Shown here in pieces: positions 1 to 6,176 of a DNA stretch of 6,789 nt. A model generated the notes under the pieces. The model was not told the origin of the DNA, made no database searches, and worked only from the letters and a program-made list of their open reading frames with translations. The translations under genes were made by a program, and so were the position numbers. Location of the stretch: NCBI GenBank assembly GCA_031289975.1, contig JAITOM010000100.1, positions 1 to 6,789 of the forward strand. The letters run 5' to 3'. This DNA comes from Methanobrevibacter sp. (lineage in GTDB: Archaea; Methanobacteriota; Methanobacteria; Methanobacteriales; Methanobacteriaceae). Position 1 is the first letter of the stretch. Each line of letters starts with the position of its first letter.

Positions 1-116
1 CAATTGAAAAATTGAAAACAGACGATAAAAGTTTAATGACATGTATATGGGCTTAATGCTTTTATGCTAAAATCCAAATTCCAAATTGTGAATTTCCATC
101 CTCTTTTTACAGTGCC
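1..116 (+). mobile_element. MITE-like element, copy A (5' end cut by window edge)
   Basis: This matches positions 792-907 of copy B at 115 of 116 bases; the one difference is G51 against A842. The first 28 bases of the element, which would carry the left terminal inverted repeat, lie outside the window. The right end is CTTTTTACAGTGCC at 103-116. There is no coding capacity. If this copy inserted cleanly, the base pairs just left of the window should include an 8-bp copy of ATATTTTA, the sequence at 117-124. The near-identity to B indicates recent spread. Confidence 0.88.
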
Positions 117-180
117 ATATTTTAATAATGTTTATATTAAATTTTTATATTATATATTGATATATTGAGACTTTATAATA

Positions 181-225
181 TGAAACTTAAATTATTCACG
201 AAAAAAAATCATTACTTCCAATTTT
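181..225 (+). repeat. Short dispersed repeat, copy 1 (diverged)
   Basis: It shares GAAACTTAAATT (182-193) and AAAATCATT (205-213) with copy 2 at 2046-2086, in the same order and strand, with a 6-base difference in spacing. Function is unknown. It could be a decayed fragment of a small mobile element. Confidence 0.45.
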
Positions 226-330
226 TATTAAAATCAATTTTTTTTAAAATTAAAATTATTATTTTTAAAAAATAAATAAAATAAACTATTTAATTATAAA
301 TTAATAACTTTTATTAGATAATTTTAAAAA

Positions 331-459
331 TTAAAATATTTTTAAAGTGCATAAATAAAATTTGGTTCTAATGAGTATAATATATAATTAATAATTTATA
401 ATTAGAATAATTTAATATAAATTAAAAATTTTTAAAGTGTAGAAAGTTTGGTTTAAACT
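331..459 (+). repeat. Two diverged copies of a roughly 40-bp segment
   Basis: Positions 331-370 and 421-459 both read ATTAAAA, then TTTTTAAAGTG, then a short A-rich stretch, then TTTGGTT. The copies lie 90 bases apart with small indels. Part of the match is low-complexity AT, so the significance rests mainly on the AAAGTG and TTTGGTT blocks. Confidence 0.35.
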
Positions 460-538
460 ATAAATTTTTTTTTTATTTAATAATTTTCAAGAAAGATTAT
501 TAATAAAATACTTTCTATTTAATAACAATCATAATATT

Positions 539-578
539 AAATTTTAATCATATAAATTTAAATTTTAATCATATAAAT
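539..578 (+). repeat. Tandem pair of a 21-bp unit
   Basis: The 19-base sequence AAATTTTAATCATATAAAT occurs exactly at 539-557 and again at 560-578, separated by TT, giving a period of 21. It is a simple local duplication in non-coding DNA. Confidence 0.75.
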
Positions 579-701
579 ACTTTTCTATCATATAGGGAAT
601 GTCAAAAAGTTTTAAGTTTTTACAGACAAATTACATCAAATTAAGTATTTATAATATAAAATATATATTAACAACTTTAATAATATTTATATACTATTGA
701 C

Positions 702-741
702 ATTGTATACAATTTACTGTATTACTAATATTTGTATACAT
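702..741. promoter_or_regulatory. Two GTATAC palindromes, possible operator pair
   Basis: ATTGTATACAAT at 702-713 is a perfect 12-bp palindrome. TTGTATACAT at 732-741 is the same motif with one mismatch. The GTATAC cores are 29 bases apart. Removing the MITE at 764-907 and one target duplication would place the second palindrome about 15 bases before the rubrerythrin TATA box, where archaeal regulators often bind. No regulator can be named, and the operator role is inference. Confidence 0.35.
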
Positions 742-763
742 TTTATTAAAATATGATATTATA

Positions 764-907
764 GGCACTGTAAAATTAGCATGGATTTTCACAATTGAAA
801 AATTGAAAACAGACGATAAAAGTTTAATGACATGTATATGGACTTAATGCTTTTATGCTAAAATCCAAATTCCAAATTGTGAATTTCCATCCTCTTTTTA
901 CAGTGCC
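764..907 (+). mobile_element. MITE-like element, copy B (complete, 144 bp, 8-bp target duplication)
   Basis: The ends are GGCACTGTAAAA (764-775) and the matching inverted TTTTTACAGTGCC (895-907). The imperfect terminal inverted repeats extend about 34 bases, through ATGG and TTCACAATT blocks. ATATTATA occurs directly before (756-763) and directly after (908-915), a perfect 8-bp target site duplication. There is no reading frame of note, so the element must be moved by a transposase encoded elsewhere. Inside is a tandem AATTGAAA pair. An 8-bp duplication is made by several insertion-sequence families, and the parent cannot be identified here. Confidence 0.9.
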
Positions 908-910
908 ATA

Positions 911-918
911 TTATATAA
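911..918 (+). promoter_or_regulatory. Likely TATA box of rubrerythrin gene
   Basis: TTATATAA lies about 42 bases before the ATG, so an archaeal start site some 25 bases downstream would leave a leader of about 20 bases. The box spans the junction of the MITE target duplication (908-915) and the original downstream flank, so the insertion preserved it. In AT-rich DNA a TATA match alone is weak; position is the main support. Confidence 0.5.
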
Positions 919-946
919 TACTCATTAACTAATATGAGATAAAATT

Positions 947-954
947 GAGATGAT
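947..954 (+). promoter_or_regulatory. Ribosome binding site of rubrerythrin gene
   Basis: GAGATGAT differs by one base from GAGGTGAT, the complement of the methanogen 16S rRNA 3' end, and ends 5 bases before the ATG at 960. It supports that start. Confidence 0.6.
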
Positions 955-959
955 ATAAA

Positions 960-1532
960 ATGTCAAAAACTGTTGAAAATTTAACTAAAGCATTCATTGG
1001 TGAAAGCCAAGCAAGAAATAGATATACAATCTATAGTAAGCAAGCAGTTAATGATGGATATCCACAAATAGCTGACATCTTTTTACTTACTGCTGAAAAT
1101 GAAAGAGAGCATGCTAAATGGTTATTCCGTTTAATTAACCAGATAAAAGAAAATAATGATCCAGTTATTGTAGAAGCAGATTCTCCTAATGTGCTTGGAG
1201 ATACTGCAGAAAACTTAAAAGCAGCCATTGGGGGAGAACATTTTGAAACATCTGAAATGTATCCTGAATTTGCAAAAATAGCTAAAGAGGAGGGGTATAT
1301 TGAAATAGCTAATAGATTGGACAGTATTGGTAAAGCTGAAGCTCATCATGAAAAAAGATTCCAAGTATTGCTTGATAATTTAGAGAAAGGAACTTTATTC
1401 TCAAAAGATAAAGAGGTTAATTGGTTGTGTCAAAAATGTGGACTTGTTTTAAATGGCAAAAAACCTCCTGCTAAATGCCCATCTTGTGATCATCCAACTA
1501 AATACTTTGAAATAGTGTGTGATGAATATTAA
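960..1532 (+). CDS. rbr: Rubrerythrin (diiron peroxidase with rubredoxin-like domain)
   Basis: This cytoplasmic enzyme of strict anaerobes reduces hydrogen peroxide to water with electrons from rubredoxin or a similar carrier. The 190 residues have normal family length. Residues 1-140 form the ferritin-like four-helix domain, with candidate diiron ligands E15 (GESQARNRY), E48 and H51 (ENEREH), E93 and E96 (GGEHFE), and E127 and H130 (EAHHEKRF). Residues 155-190 form the rubredoxin-like Fe(Cys)4 domain, with C157/C160 (CQKC) and C173/C176 (CPSC). All expected metal ligands are present, so it should be active. The superoxide reductase gene follows 65 bases later on the same strand, and the two steps are consecutive in oxygen defence. 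The promoter is abutted upstream by MITE copy B. Family assignment is very secure; the physiological electron donor is not visible. Confidence 0.96.
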   Translation: MSKTVENLTKAFIGESQARNRYTIYSKQAVNDGYPQIADIFLLTAENEREHAKWLFRLINQIKENNDPVIVEADSPNVLGDTAENLKAAIGGEHFETSEMYPEFAKIAKEEGYIEIANRLDSIGKAEAHHEKRFQVLLDNLEKGTLFSKDKEVNWLCQKCGLVLNGKKPPAKCPSCDHPTKYFEIVCDEY

Positions 1533-1542
1533 AAGTACAACA

Positions 1543-1550
1543 ATTTATAA
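1543..1550 (+). promoter_or_regulatory. Possible internal TATA box before superoxide reductase gene
   Basis: ATTTATAA sits 48 bases before the ATG at 1598, within the 65-base gap, and would give a leader of roughly 20 bases. It may allow separate transcription, but read-through from the rubrerythrin promoter is equally compatible because no terminator is seen in the gap. Confidence 0.3.
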
Positions 1551-1597
1551 ATTAAATTTATAACTTAAAAATAGAATATATTAAGGAGAATGATATT

Positions 1598-1972
1598 ATG
1601 GTAGAAGAAGGTGGATTACTTAAATGTAAAATATGTGGAAGTGTATTAGAAAAACTTGTTCAAGGTTCTGAAGCTGGTAAACTCGATGATTTTGAAGAAT
1701 TAACACCTAAACATGATGGTGAAGGTTCTCAAAAACATGTTCCAATTCTTGAAAAAGATGGGGGTAATGTTGTTATTAAAGTAGGTGAAATTACTCATCC
1801 AATGGAAGCTGAACATCAAATATGTTTCATTGAATTAATTGATGGAGATATAACTTACAGAAAAACTTTAAAGCCTGGTGAAGAACCAGAAGCTGTATTC
1901 AAAGTTGATACTGACATTAGTAACTTAAAAGCAAGAGAATATTGCAATGTCCATGGTTTATGGGAATCTTAG
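1598..1972 (+). CDS. dfx: Superoxide reductase / desulfoferrodoxin-family protein with incomplete centre I
   Basis: It reduces superoxide to hydrogen peroxide without producing oxygen, feeding the rubrerythrin step next door. The 124 residues match two-domain desulfoferrodoxins in length. The catalytic Fe(His)4Cys centre is complete: H47 (KHVP), H67 and H73 (HPMEAEH), C116 and H119 (CNVHGLW). The lysine next to the first histidine (K46) is kept, while the usual preceding glutamate is Q45. The N-terminal desulforedoxin-like part has only the first CxxC (C10, C13); the second pair, normally adjacent cysteines near residue 29, is absent. A standard four-cysteine centre I therefore cannot form, and the enzyme probably works as a one-iron type or binds metal differently. 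AAGGAG at 1583-1588, nine bases before ATG, supports the start. Family assignment is secure; centre I loss is read directly from the sequence. Confidence 0.94.
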   Translation: MVEEGGLLKCKICGSVLEKLVQGSEAGKLDDFEELTPKHDGEGSQKHVPILEKDGGNVVIKVGEITHPMEAEHQICFIELIDGDITYRKTLKPGEEPEAVFKVDTDISNLKAREYCNVHGLWES

Positions 1973-1988
1973 ATAATTTAAAAAATTA

Positions 1989-2018
1989 AAGGAATTTTAT
2001 TCCTTATTTAAATTTTTT
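1989..2018 (+). terminator. Hairpin plus T-run after superoxide reductase gene
   Basis: AAGGAAT (1989-1995) pairs with ATTCCTT (1999-2005) around a TTT loop, and six T follow at 2013-2018. It begins 17 bases after the stop codon. Archaeal termination mainly needs the oligo-T, so the hairpin may be supportive only. Confidence 0.55.
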
Positions 2019-2045
2019 ATGGTTGTTTATAAGTATACTATATAG

Positions 2046-2086
2046 TACGAAACTTAAATTTTGGCAAAATCATTGTTTTCAATTTC
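2046..2086 (+). repeat. Short dispersed repeat, copy 2
   Basis: It shares GAAACTTAAATT and AAAATCATT with copy 1 (181-225), and ATTTTGGCAA (2058-2067) with copy 3 (4211-4220). Copies 2 and 3 both lie downstream of a gene end on the same strand. Confidence 0.45.
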
Positions 2087-2122
2087 CTTTTAAGGGGTGG
2101 GGAACAATTCTATTGAGGCTTA

Positions 2123-2338
2123 TTTAAATATATAAACAATATTTTTTCATTTAATAACAATATTTTTTCATTTAATTTAAATATATAAACAATATTTTTT
2201 CATTTAATTTAAATATATAAACAATATTTTTTCATTTAATAACAATATTTTTTCATTTAATTTAAATATAATAAACAATATTTTTTCATTTAATTTAAAT
2301 ATATAAACAATATTTTTTCATTTAATTTAAATATAAAC
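2123..2338 (+). repeat. AT-rich minisatellite with seven 20-bp cores and higher-order period
   Basis: The 20-base core ACAATATTTTTTCATTTAAT occurs at 2136, 2157, 2189, 2221, 2242, 2275 and 2307. Spacings are 21, 32, 32, 21, 33 and 32. The 32-base unit adds TTAAATATATAA between cores; the 21-base unit lacks it. The spacing series repeats every 85-86 bases, so a three-core block was itself duplicated. The array occupies the intergenic region before the glycosyltransferase gene. No coding function is seen. Confidence 0.92.
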
Positions 2339-2447
2339 GATTTTATATAATAATTACTTTTTATTAGTAAATATTAAACTAATTTAATAGAATTTACTAC
2401 TTTATAACATTCTATTTTCCTGTAAATCTCAGTTCCTACACTTTAAT

Positions 2448-2547
2448 AGAGGGTGTAAACTTTTATGGAGGTTTATCAAAATTTAAGGTTTTCTTTATAT
2501 ATAAAAATCCAAAATTTGCAAAACCTCCATACTTTTTGACACCCTCT
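2448..2547. mobile_element. 100-bp near-palindromic element (second MITE type or hairpin element)
   Basis: AGAGGGTGT (2448-2456) faces ACACCCTCT (2539-2547), and TATGGAGGTTT (2464-2474) faces AAACCTCCATA (2521-2531). Weaker pairing continues inward to near 2498, so almost the whole segment could fold into one long hairpin. TTTAAT flanks both ends (2442-2447 and 2548-2553), a possible short target duplication that is weak because it is AT-only. Its ends differ from those of the GGCACTGT family. It ends about 100 bases before the glycosyltransferase start and could affect its expression. Confidence 0.6.
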
Positions 2548-2581
2548 TTTAATCGAAAAGTTTAAAAGCAATGAAATTAAA

Positions 2582-2587
2582 TTTATA
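2582..2587 (+). promoter_or_regulatory. Possible TATA box of glycosyltransferase gene
   Basis: TTTATA within AAATTTATACC lies about 65 bases before ATG 2651. A start site about 25-30 bases downstream would fall near 2612, making the ATG at 2615 almost leaderless and leaving a leader of about 40 bases for 2651. Confidence 0.3.
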
Positions 2588-2650
2588 CCATGACTAATAA
2601 AATTCAATATTAATATGCGATCTCATCATTATAAAAAGGAAAGGATGAAA

Positions 2651-4190
2651 ATGGTTAAAAATAATAATAAAAGGGTTAAAAGTAATAATAATATTAACTT
2701 GTCACGAATTCTTGGTATTTCTTTGTTCGGTTTAGCATTAATTTCATTGTTCATAATGTTAATTTGTGGATTAAACCCATCTGTTTGGTTAGATGAAATA
2801 TTTACACTTAATATCGTAACATATTCTTTTAAAGACATGTTGATTGCTACTGCTCAAGATGTTCATCCACCTTTATATTATATTATTGTAAAAATGATTT
2901 TTAGTCTTTTTTCAGTTTTTTCTAATCCACTTAATATCTCTGATAGTTTTAATGTTTATATAGCTAAATTAATATCAGTTCTTCCTTTAATTTGTTTAAT
3001 ATATTTCAGCTTTACAAAATTGAAAAAAGAATTTGGATGGTTGGCTTGTGGTATTTTTACTTTTTGTATTGTTACAATGCCAAAAATGATGCTTTATAGT
3101 GTTGAAGTTCGTATGTATTCTTGGGCAATATTATTTCTAACTCTTAGTTTATATTATGCTTACATGATTACTAAAAATCCAAACAATAATAAAAATTGGA
3201 TTATTTTCGCTTGTTTTAGTTTAATGGCTGCTTATACTCATTATTATGCGATGATTGGGGCAATGATGATATACTTTTTGTTAATAGCTTACATGATCAT
3301 GAAAAGAAGTAGTGGTTATGTTAAAAAATCAATATTGAGCATTATATTTTCAATATTATTTTATTTACCATGGATTTATATGTTTATTAGCTATAGTAGT
3401 TATATTAATGGAAATGGATGGTGGATTAAACCTGATTTTCAATCTGTGATTCAGATAGTATTTGTATTATTTTCCCCCACGAATATTGTTGATAATGATG
3501 GATTTAGTGATTTAGGAGGATTACTCTTCTTTTTCTTTTTATTATTATCACTGTTTTATGTTTTTTTATTATATGATAAGAAAGATGAAAGAAAAACAGC
3601 ATTTCTGGGGGGGGGGGGGTATCTTTGTTTTAATATCATCGATAATATTTGTAGCAATAATTTCATACACAGTTAAACCAATGTTCTTTAGAAGATATGC
3701 TGTATTCTTTTTAGGTTGTTTATGGTTATCATTTTCTATCATGTTAACTGCAGTAAGTAAAAATAAATCATATAAGATAATTTACATCCCAATTTTAATA
3801 ATTATCCTTATCATGGGCATGATGAATACTGTTTCATTTGTAGACTCGCAAAATCTTTTAAAAACATCTTATTTAGATTTTGAACAATGTTTAACAAAAA
3901 TAAATGAAAATGACACTATTATAACAATAGGCGATACATTTATTGCAAATTTTTATCTAAAAAAGAATAACATTATTAAATACGAAAATAATAATACTAC
4001 AATACCTACTGAAATAGAAAAAGACATTAAAACTAATAAAATATGGATTTTTTGTATGACAGACTATAAACAGGAGATGCCATATTTTAATAATTTTATT
4101 AAAAATAAGTATATGGTAGAAGAAGTGAAAAAATTAAATCCTATGAGTAATTCTTATCCACTTGAAATATTTCAACTAAAACATATTTAA
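2651..4190 (+). CDS. GT39/ArnT/PMT-like membrane glycosyltransferase, split by a G13 tract (phase-variable, out of frame)
   Basis: GT-C enzymes of this kind move a sugar from a polyprenyl-phosphate carrier onto protein, lipid or glycan outside the membrane. Supporting motifs, numbered from ATG 2651: a first membrane helix at 20-40; the acidic pair D48-E49 (SVWLDE) in the first outer loop; HPPLYY at 72-77; E152 and R154 (VEVRMY); YTHYY at 195-199; and RRY at 347-349. About ten membrane helices precede a soluble C-terminal tail. As sequenced, translation leaves frame at 3607-3619 and stops at 3676 after 341 residues, losing the RRY loop, the last helices and the tail. Deleting one G gives a continuous 512-residue protein. 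ATG 2651 is preferred because AAGG (2641-2644) precedes it by six bases; in-frame ATGs at 2615 and 2645 have poorer signals. Acceptor and sugar are unknown. Confidence 0.8.
3607..3619 (+). repeat. Poly-G tract (13 G) inside glycosyltransferase gene
   Basis: Thirteen consecutive G interrupt an otherwise AT-rich coding sequence. With 13 G the read-out after the glycines is YLCFNI and a stop at 3674-3676. With 12 or 15 G it is IFVLISSIIFVAI, a good membrane helix that continues to 4190. Such tracts change length by slipped-strand mispairing; they are also a common site of sequencing error. Confidence 0.9.
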
Positions 4191-4200
4191 CATTATATAT

Positions 4201-4240
4201 TACGACACCTATTTTGGCAATATAATTTTCAATTCAATTT
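4201..4240 (+). repeat. Short dispersed repeat, copy 3 (diverged)
   Basis: ACGACACCTATTTTGGCAA at 4202-4220 resembles ACGAAACTTAAATTTTGGCAA at 2047-2067, followed in both by an AT stretch and TTTCAATT. It begins 11 bases after the glycosyltransferase stop codon. Confidence 0.4.
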
Positions 4241-4301
4241 CAGTGAATGATTCTTTATCGACTAAATCATAGAAATTTTTCTTTCATACATTACAAATGT
4301 T

Positions 4302-4438
4302 GGCACTGTAAAAAGAGGATGGAAATTCCCAATTTGGAATTTGGATTTTAGCATAAAAGCATTAAGCCCATATACATGTCATTAAACTTTTATCGTCTGT
4401 TTTCAATTGTGAAAATCCATGCTAATTTTACAGTGTCC
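4302..4438 (-). mobile_element. MITE-like element, copy C (inverted, slightly decayed)
   Basis: This is the reverse complement of copy B with few changes. It starts GGCACTGTAAAAAGAGG and ends ATTTTACAGTGTCC, where one extra T disturbs the terminus. One of the two internal AATTGAAA units is missing, an 8-base loss, so the length is 137. It carries the G-type base of copy A at the one A/B difference. The flanks (CAAATGTT on the left, ATCAATAT on the right) show no target duplication, indicating an older insertion or later rearrangement. It lies between the glycosyltransferase and ATPase genes. Confidence 0.88.
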
Positions 4439-4464
4439 ATCAATATAATATTAACTTTAAGAAA

Positions 4465-4472
4465 TTTATAAA
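4465..4472 (+). promoter_or_regulatory. Possible TATA box of ATPase gene
   Basis: TTTATAAA lies 50-58 bases before ATG 4523 and starts 27 bases after the end of MITE copy C. It would give a leader of about 25-30 bases containing the GAGGGAT ribosome site at 4509-4515. Confidence 0.35.
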
Positions 4473-4522
4473 AATTAATATTAATTGATTCATTTAAAAA
4501 ATATCTATGAGGGATTAAAAAT

Positions 4523-6166
4523 ATGGGAGAAGATATTAGGGGTAGACTATCTTTAGGGATTGCTGAGTTTAATAGTTTAATTAAACTAAATAAGATTTAT
4601 GTTGATAAAACACGGTTTATAAAGAAGATGATGGATCATGGTGAAACTTATTATTTCTTATCTCGACCAAGAAGATTTGGTAAAACATTGATGGTTTCAA
4701 CCTTAGAAAATTTTTTTCAAGGAAAAAAAGAATTATTTAAAAATACTTATATATATGATAAATATGATTGGAATGAAAAATATCCAGTAATAAGAATATC
4801 AATGAACAATTTATTAAATGATAGTTCAGAAGAATTAAAAGAAGATATTTTGTCGATGCTTGAAAATGTTGCTAAAAGAAATAATATTAAATTAAGTTAA
4901 AAAGGATCTTATGTAATAAAGTTCAATGAATTAATTGAAGGACTATCAGAAATTAGTGACACTAATGAGATCGTTGTTTTAATCGATGAATATGATGCAC
5001 CCATAATCGATAAAATAACTAATACTAAGGTAGCTGATGAAAACAGGGAAATATTACAGAATTTTTATAGTGTTTTAAAAGCATCAGAAGAGTATATTAA
5101 GTTTGTTTTTGTCACTGGAATTAGTAAATTCGCAAAAACATCAATATTTTCTAAATTTAATAATCTAACTGAACTCACATTAGACAATGAATACTCCACA
5201 ATTTGTGGCATAACTCACAATGAACTAAAAAATTACTATAAAGACCATATACAAGTCATGGCAGATGAAAATAATTACAGTTATGAAGAAACATTAGATA
5301 AAATTAACTATTTCTATGATGGCTATAGTTGGGATGGTAAAAGTAGAGTTTTTAATCCTAACTCAACCCTTCGTGCTTTATCTCAAAAAGAATTTCAAAG
5401 TTTTTGGTTTACAACGGGAATACCAAGTTTCATATCTGAAATATTTAAAGAAAGAAAAGTAACTGAGGATTACTTTAAACCAACACTGTTGAAAGCAACG
5501 GAATTGGATGCCATTGATCCAAATAACATTAATGAAACAACTTTACTCTTTCAGGCAGGTTATTTGACAATTGAAGAGAAGATTTTTGAAAGTGATGAAT
5601 TTTATTACGGTCTTAGAATTCCTAATTTTGAGGTTGAACAAGCTTATAAAGATAATTTCCTTAAATTATATATTGGAAAGTTTGAAAGTAAATTTAGATA
5701 TTCTCAAAATATTATTTGGGATGAAATAATTAACGGCGATTGTAAAAAGTTATCTAAAAATTTAAGAGCATTTATTGCAGGTATACCATATTATAATAGG
5801 ATTAGTATGGATAATAATGAGAAATGGAAAGTTTATTCGATGATATTTACAATTTGGGCAGAGGAAGCAGATTTTTATTTAACTGTAGAGAAAGCGATTG
5901 AAGATGGTAGAATTGATTTTATTCTTGAAAACAATAAGAAAGATCAAACGGTTATTGTTGAGATGAAATATACCTCTGATCAATCAAAATCTTTAGATAG
6001 TTTAATTAATAAGGCTTTCAAACAAATTGAACATAAAAAATATTGGTGGGCTTACACTGGTGAGATTAAGTTAATGGCTTTAGCACTTAAAGATATTAAA
6101 ATAGATAAAGGTGTTATAACTGATGTTAAGTGTAGAATAAAAGATGTGCCAAAGGATATGAGATAG
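4523..6166 (+). pseudogene. AAA-ATPase-like / PD-(D/E)XK nuclease-domain protein, interrupted by one in-frame TAA
   Basis: The family joins an N-terminal P-loop ATPase-like domain to a C-terminal PD-(D/E)XK nuclease-like domain; its biological role is not established. The frame runs 547 codons with one break, TAA at codon 126 (4898-4900). Before it are the N-terminal YVDKT block and Walker A variant RPRRFGKT (residues 48-55). After it, in the same frame, come Walker B VVLIDEYD (151-158), FVTGISKF, then GRIDFILE with D465 and EMK with E480/K482, and a final QIEHKKYWW block. Sequence on both sides of the stop fits the family, so one substitution, such as TCA to TAA, explains it. The first 125 residues alone lack Walker B and the nuclease. 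A restart at ATG 5258 would lack both ATPase motifs and has no clear ribosome site. GAGGGAT at 4509-4515 supports the ATG at 4523. Loss looks recent, as no other lesion is seen. Confidence 0.85.
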
Positions 6167-6176
6167 TCAGGCTCTC

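Larger units (their letters stand above)
117..763. other. Gene-free AT-rich region between MITE copies A and B
   Basis: No credible coding frame is present on either strand; the stretch is mostly A and T with many stop codons. It holds a diverged short dispersed repeat (181-225), two related segments at 331-370 and 421-459, a 21-bp tandem pair (539-578) and two GTATAC palindromes (702-741). A segment at 595-612, containing TGTCAAAAAGT, resembles the right arm of the palindromic element at 2448-2547. No RNA gene was recognised, though an AT-rich small RNA cannot be excluded by eye. Confidence 0.7.

Noticed and set aside
595..704. A further MITE with TGTCAAAAAG and TTGACATT ends
   Set aside because: Only 8 bases match between the two proposed arms and no target duplication is visible; the resemblance of 595-612 to the 2448-2547 element is noted only as a possible remnant.
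691..740. Bacterial sigma-70 promoter (TTGACA at 698-703)
   Set aside because: The -10 box at proper spacing is poor and the other signals suggest an archaeal host; TTGACA-like strings arise readily in this composition.
1031..1228. Minus-strand frame of 65 codons inside the rubrerythrin gene
   Set aside because: It is the shadow of a strongly conserved gene, with no ribosome site or recognisable motif.
2123..2338. CRISPR array
   Set aside because: The repeats are spaced by 1 or 12 bases of invariant sequence, so there are no unique spacers; it is a minisatellite.
2629..2838. Minus-strand frame of 69 codons inside the glycosyltransferase 5' end
   Set aside because: Its leucine-rich product is the antisense of asparagine- and isoleucine-rich codons; no independent support.
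3558..4190. A separate 210-residue membrane protein starting at ATG 3558
   Set aside because: The ATG lies inside the upstream coding region in another frame with no ribosome site, and the sequence before the G run translates sensibly only in the upstream frame. The RRY loop and tail are the expected C-terminal half of the same protein.
756..4438. Composite transposon bounded by MITE copies B and C
   Set aside because: The outer flanks show no shared target duplication (ATATTATA against ATCAATAT), and copy B already has its own duplication on both sides, so B inserted alone.
5258..6166. An independent 302-residue gene starting at ATG 5258
   Set aside because: Conserved coding sequence, including Walker B, continues in the same frame upstream to 4901, so this is the distal part of the interrupted ATPase gene.
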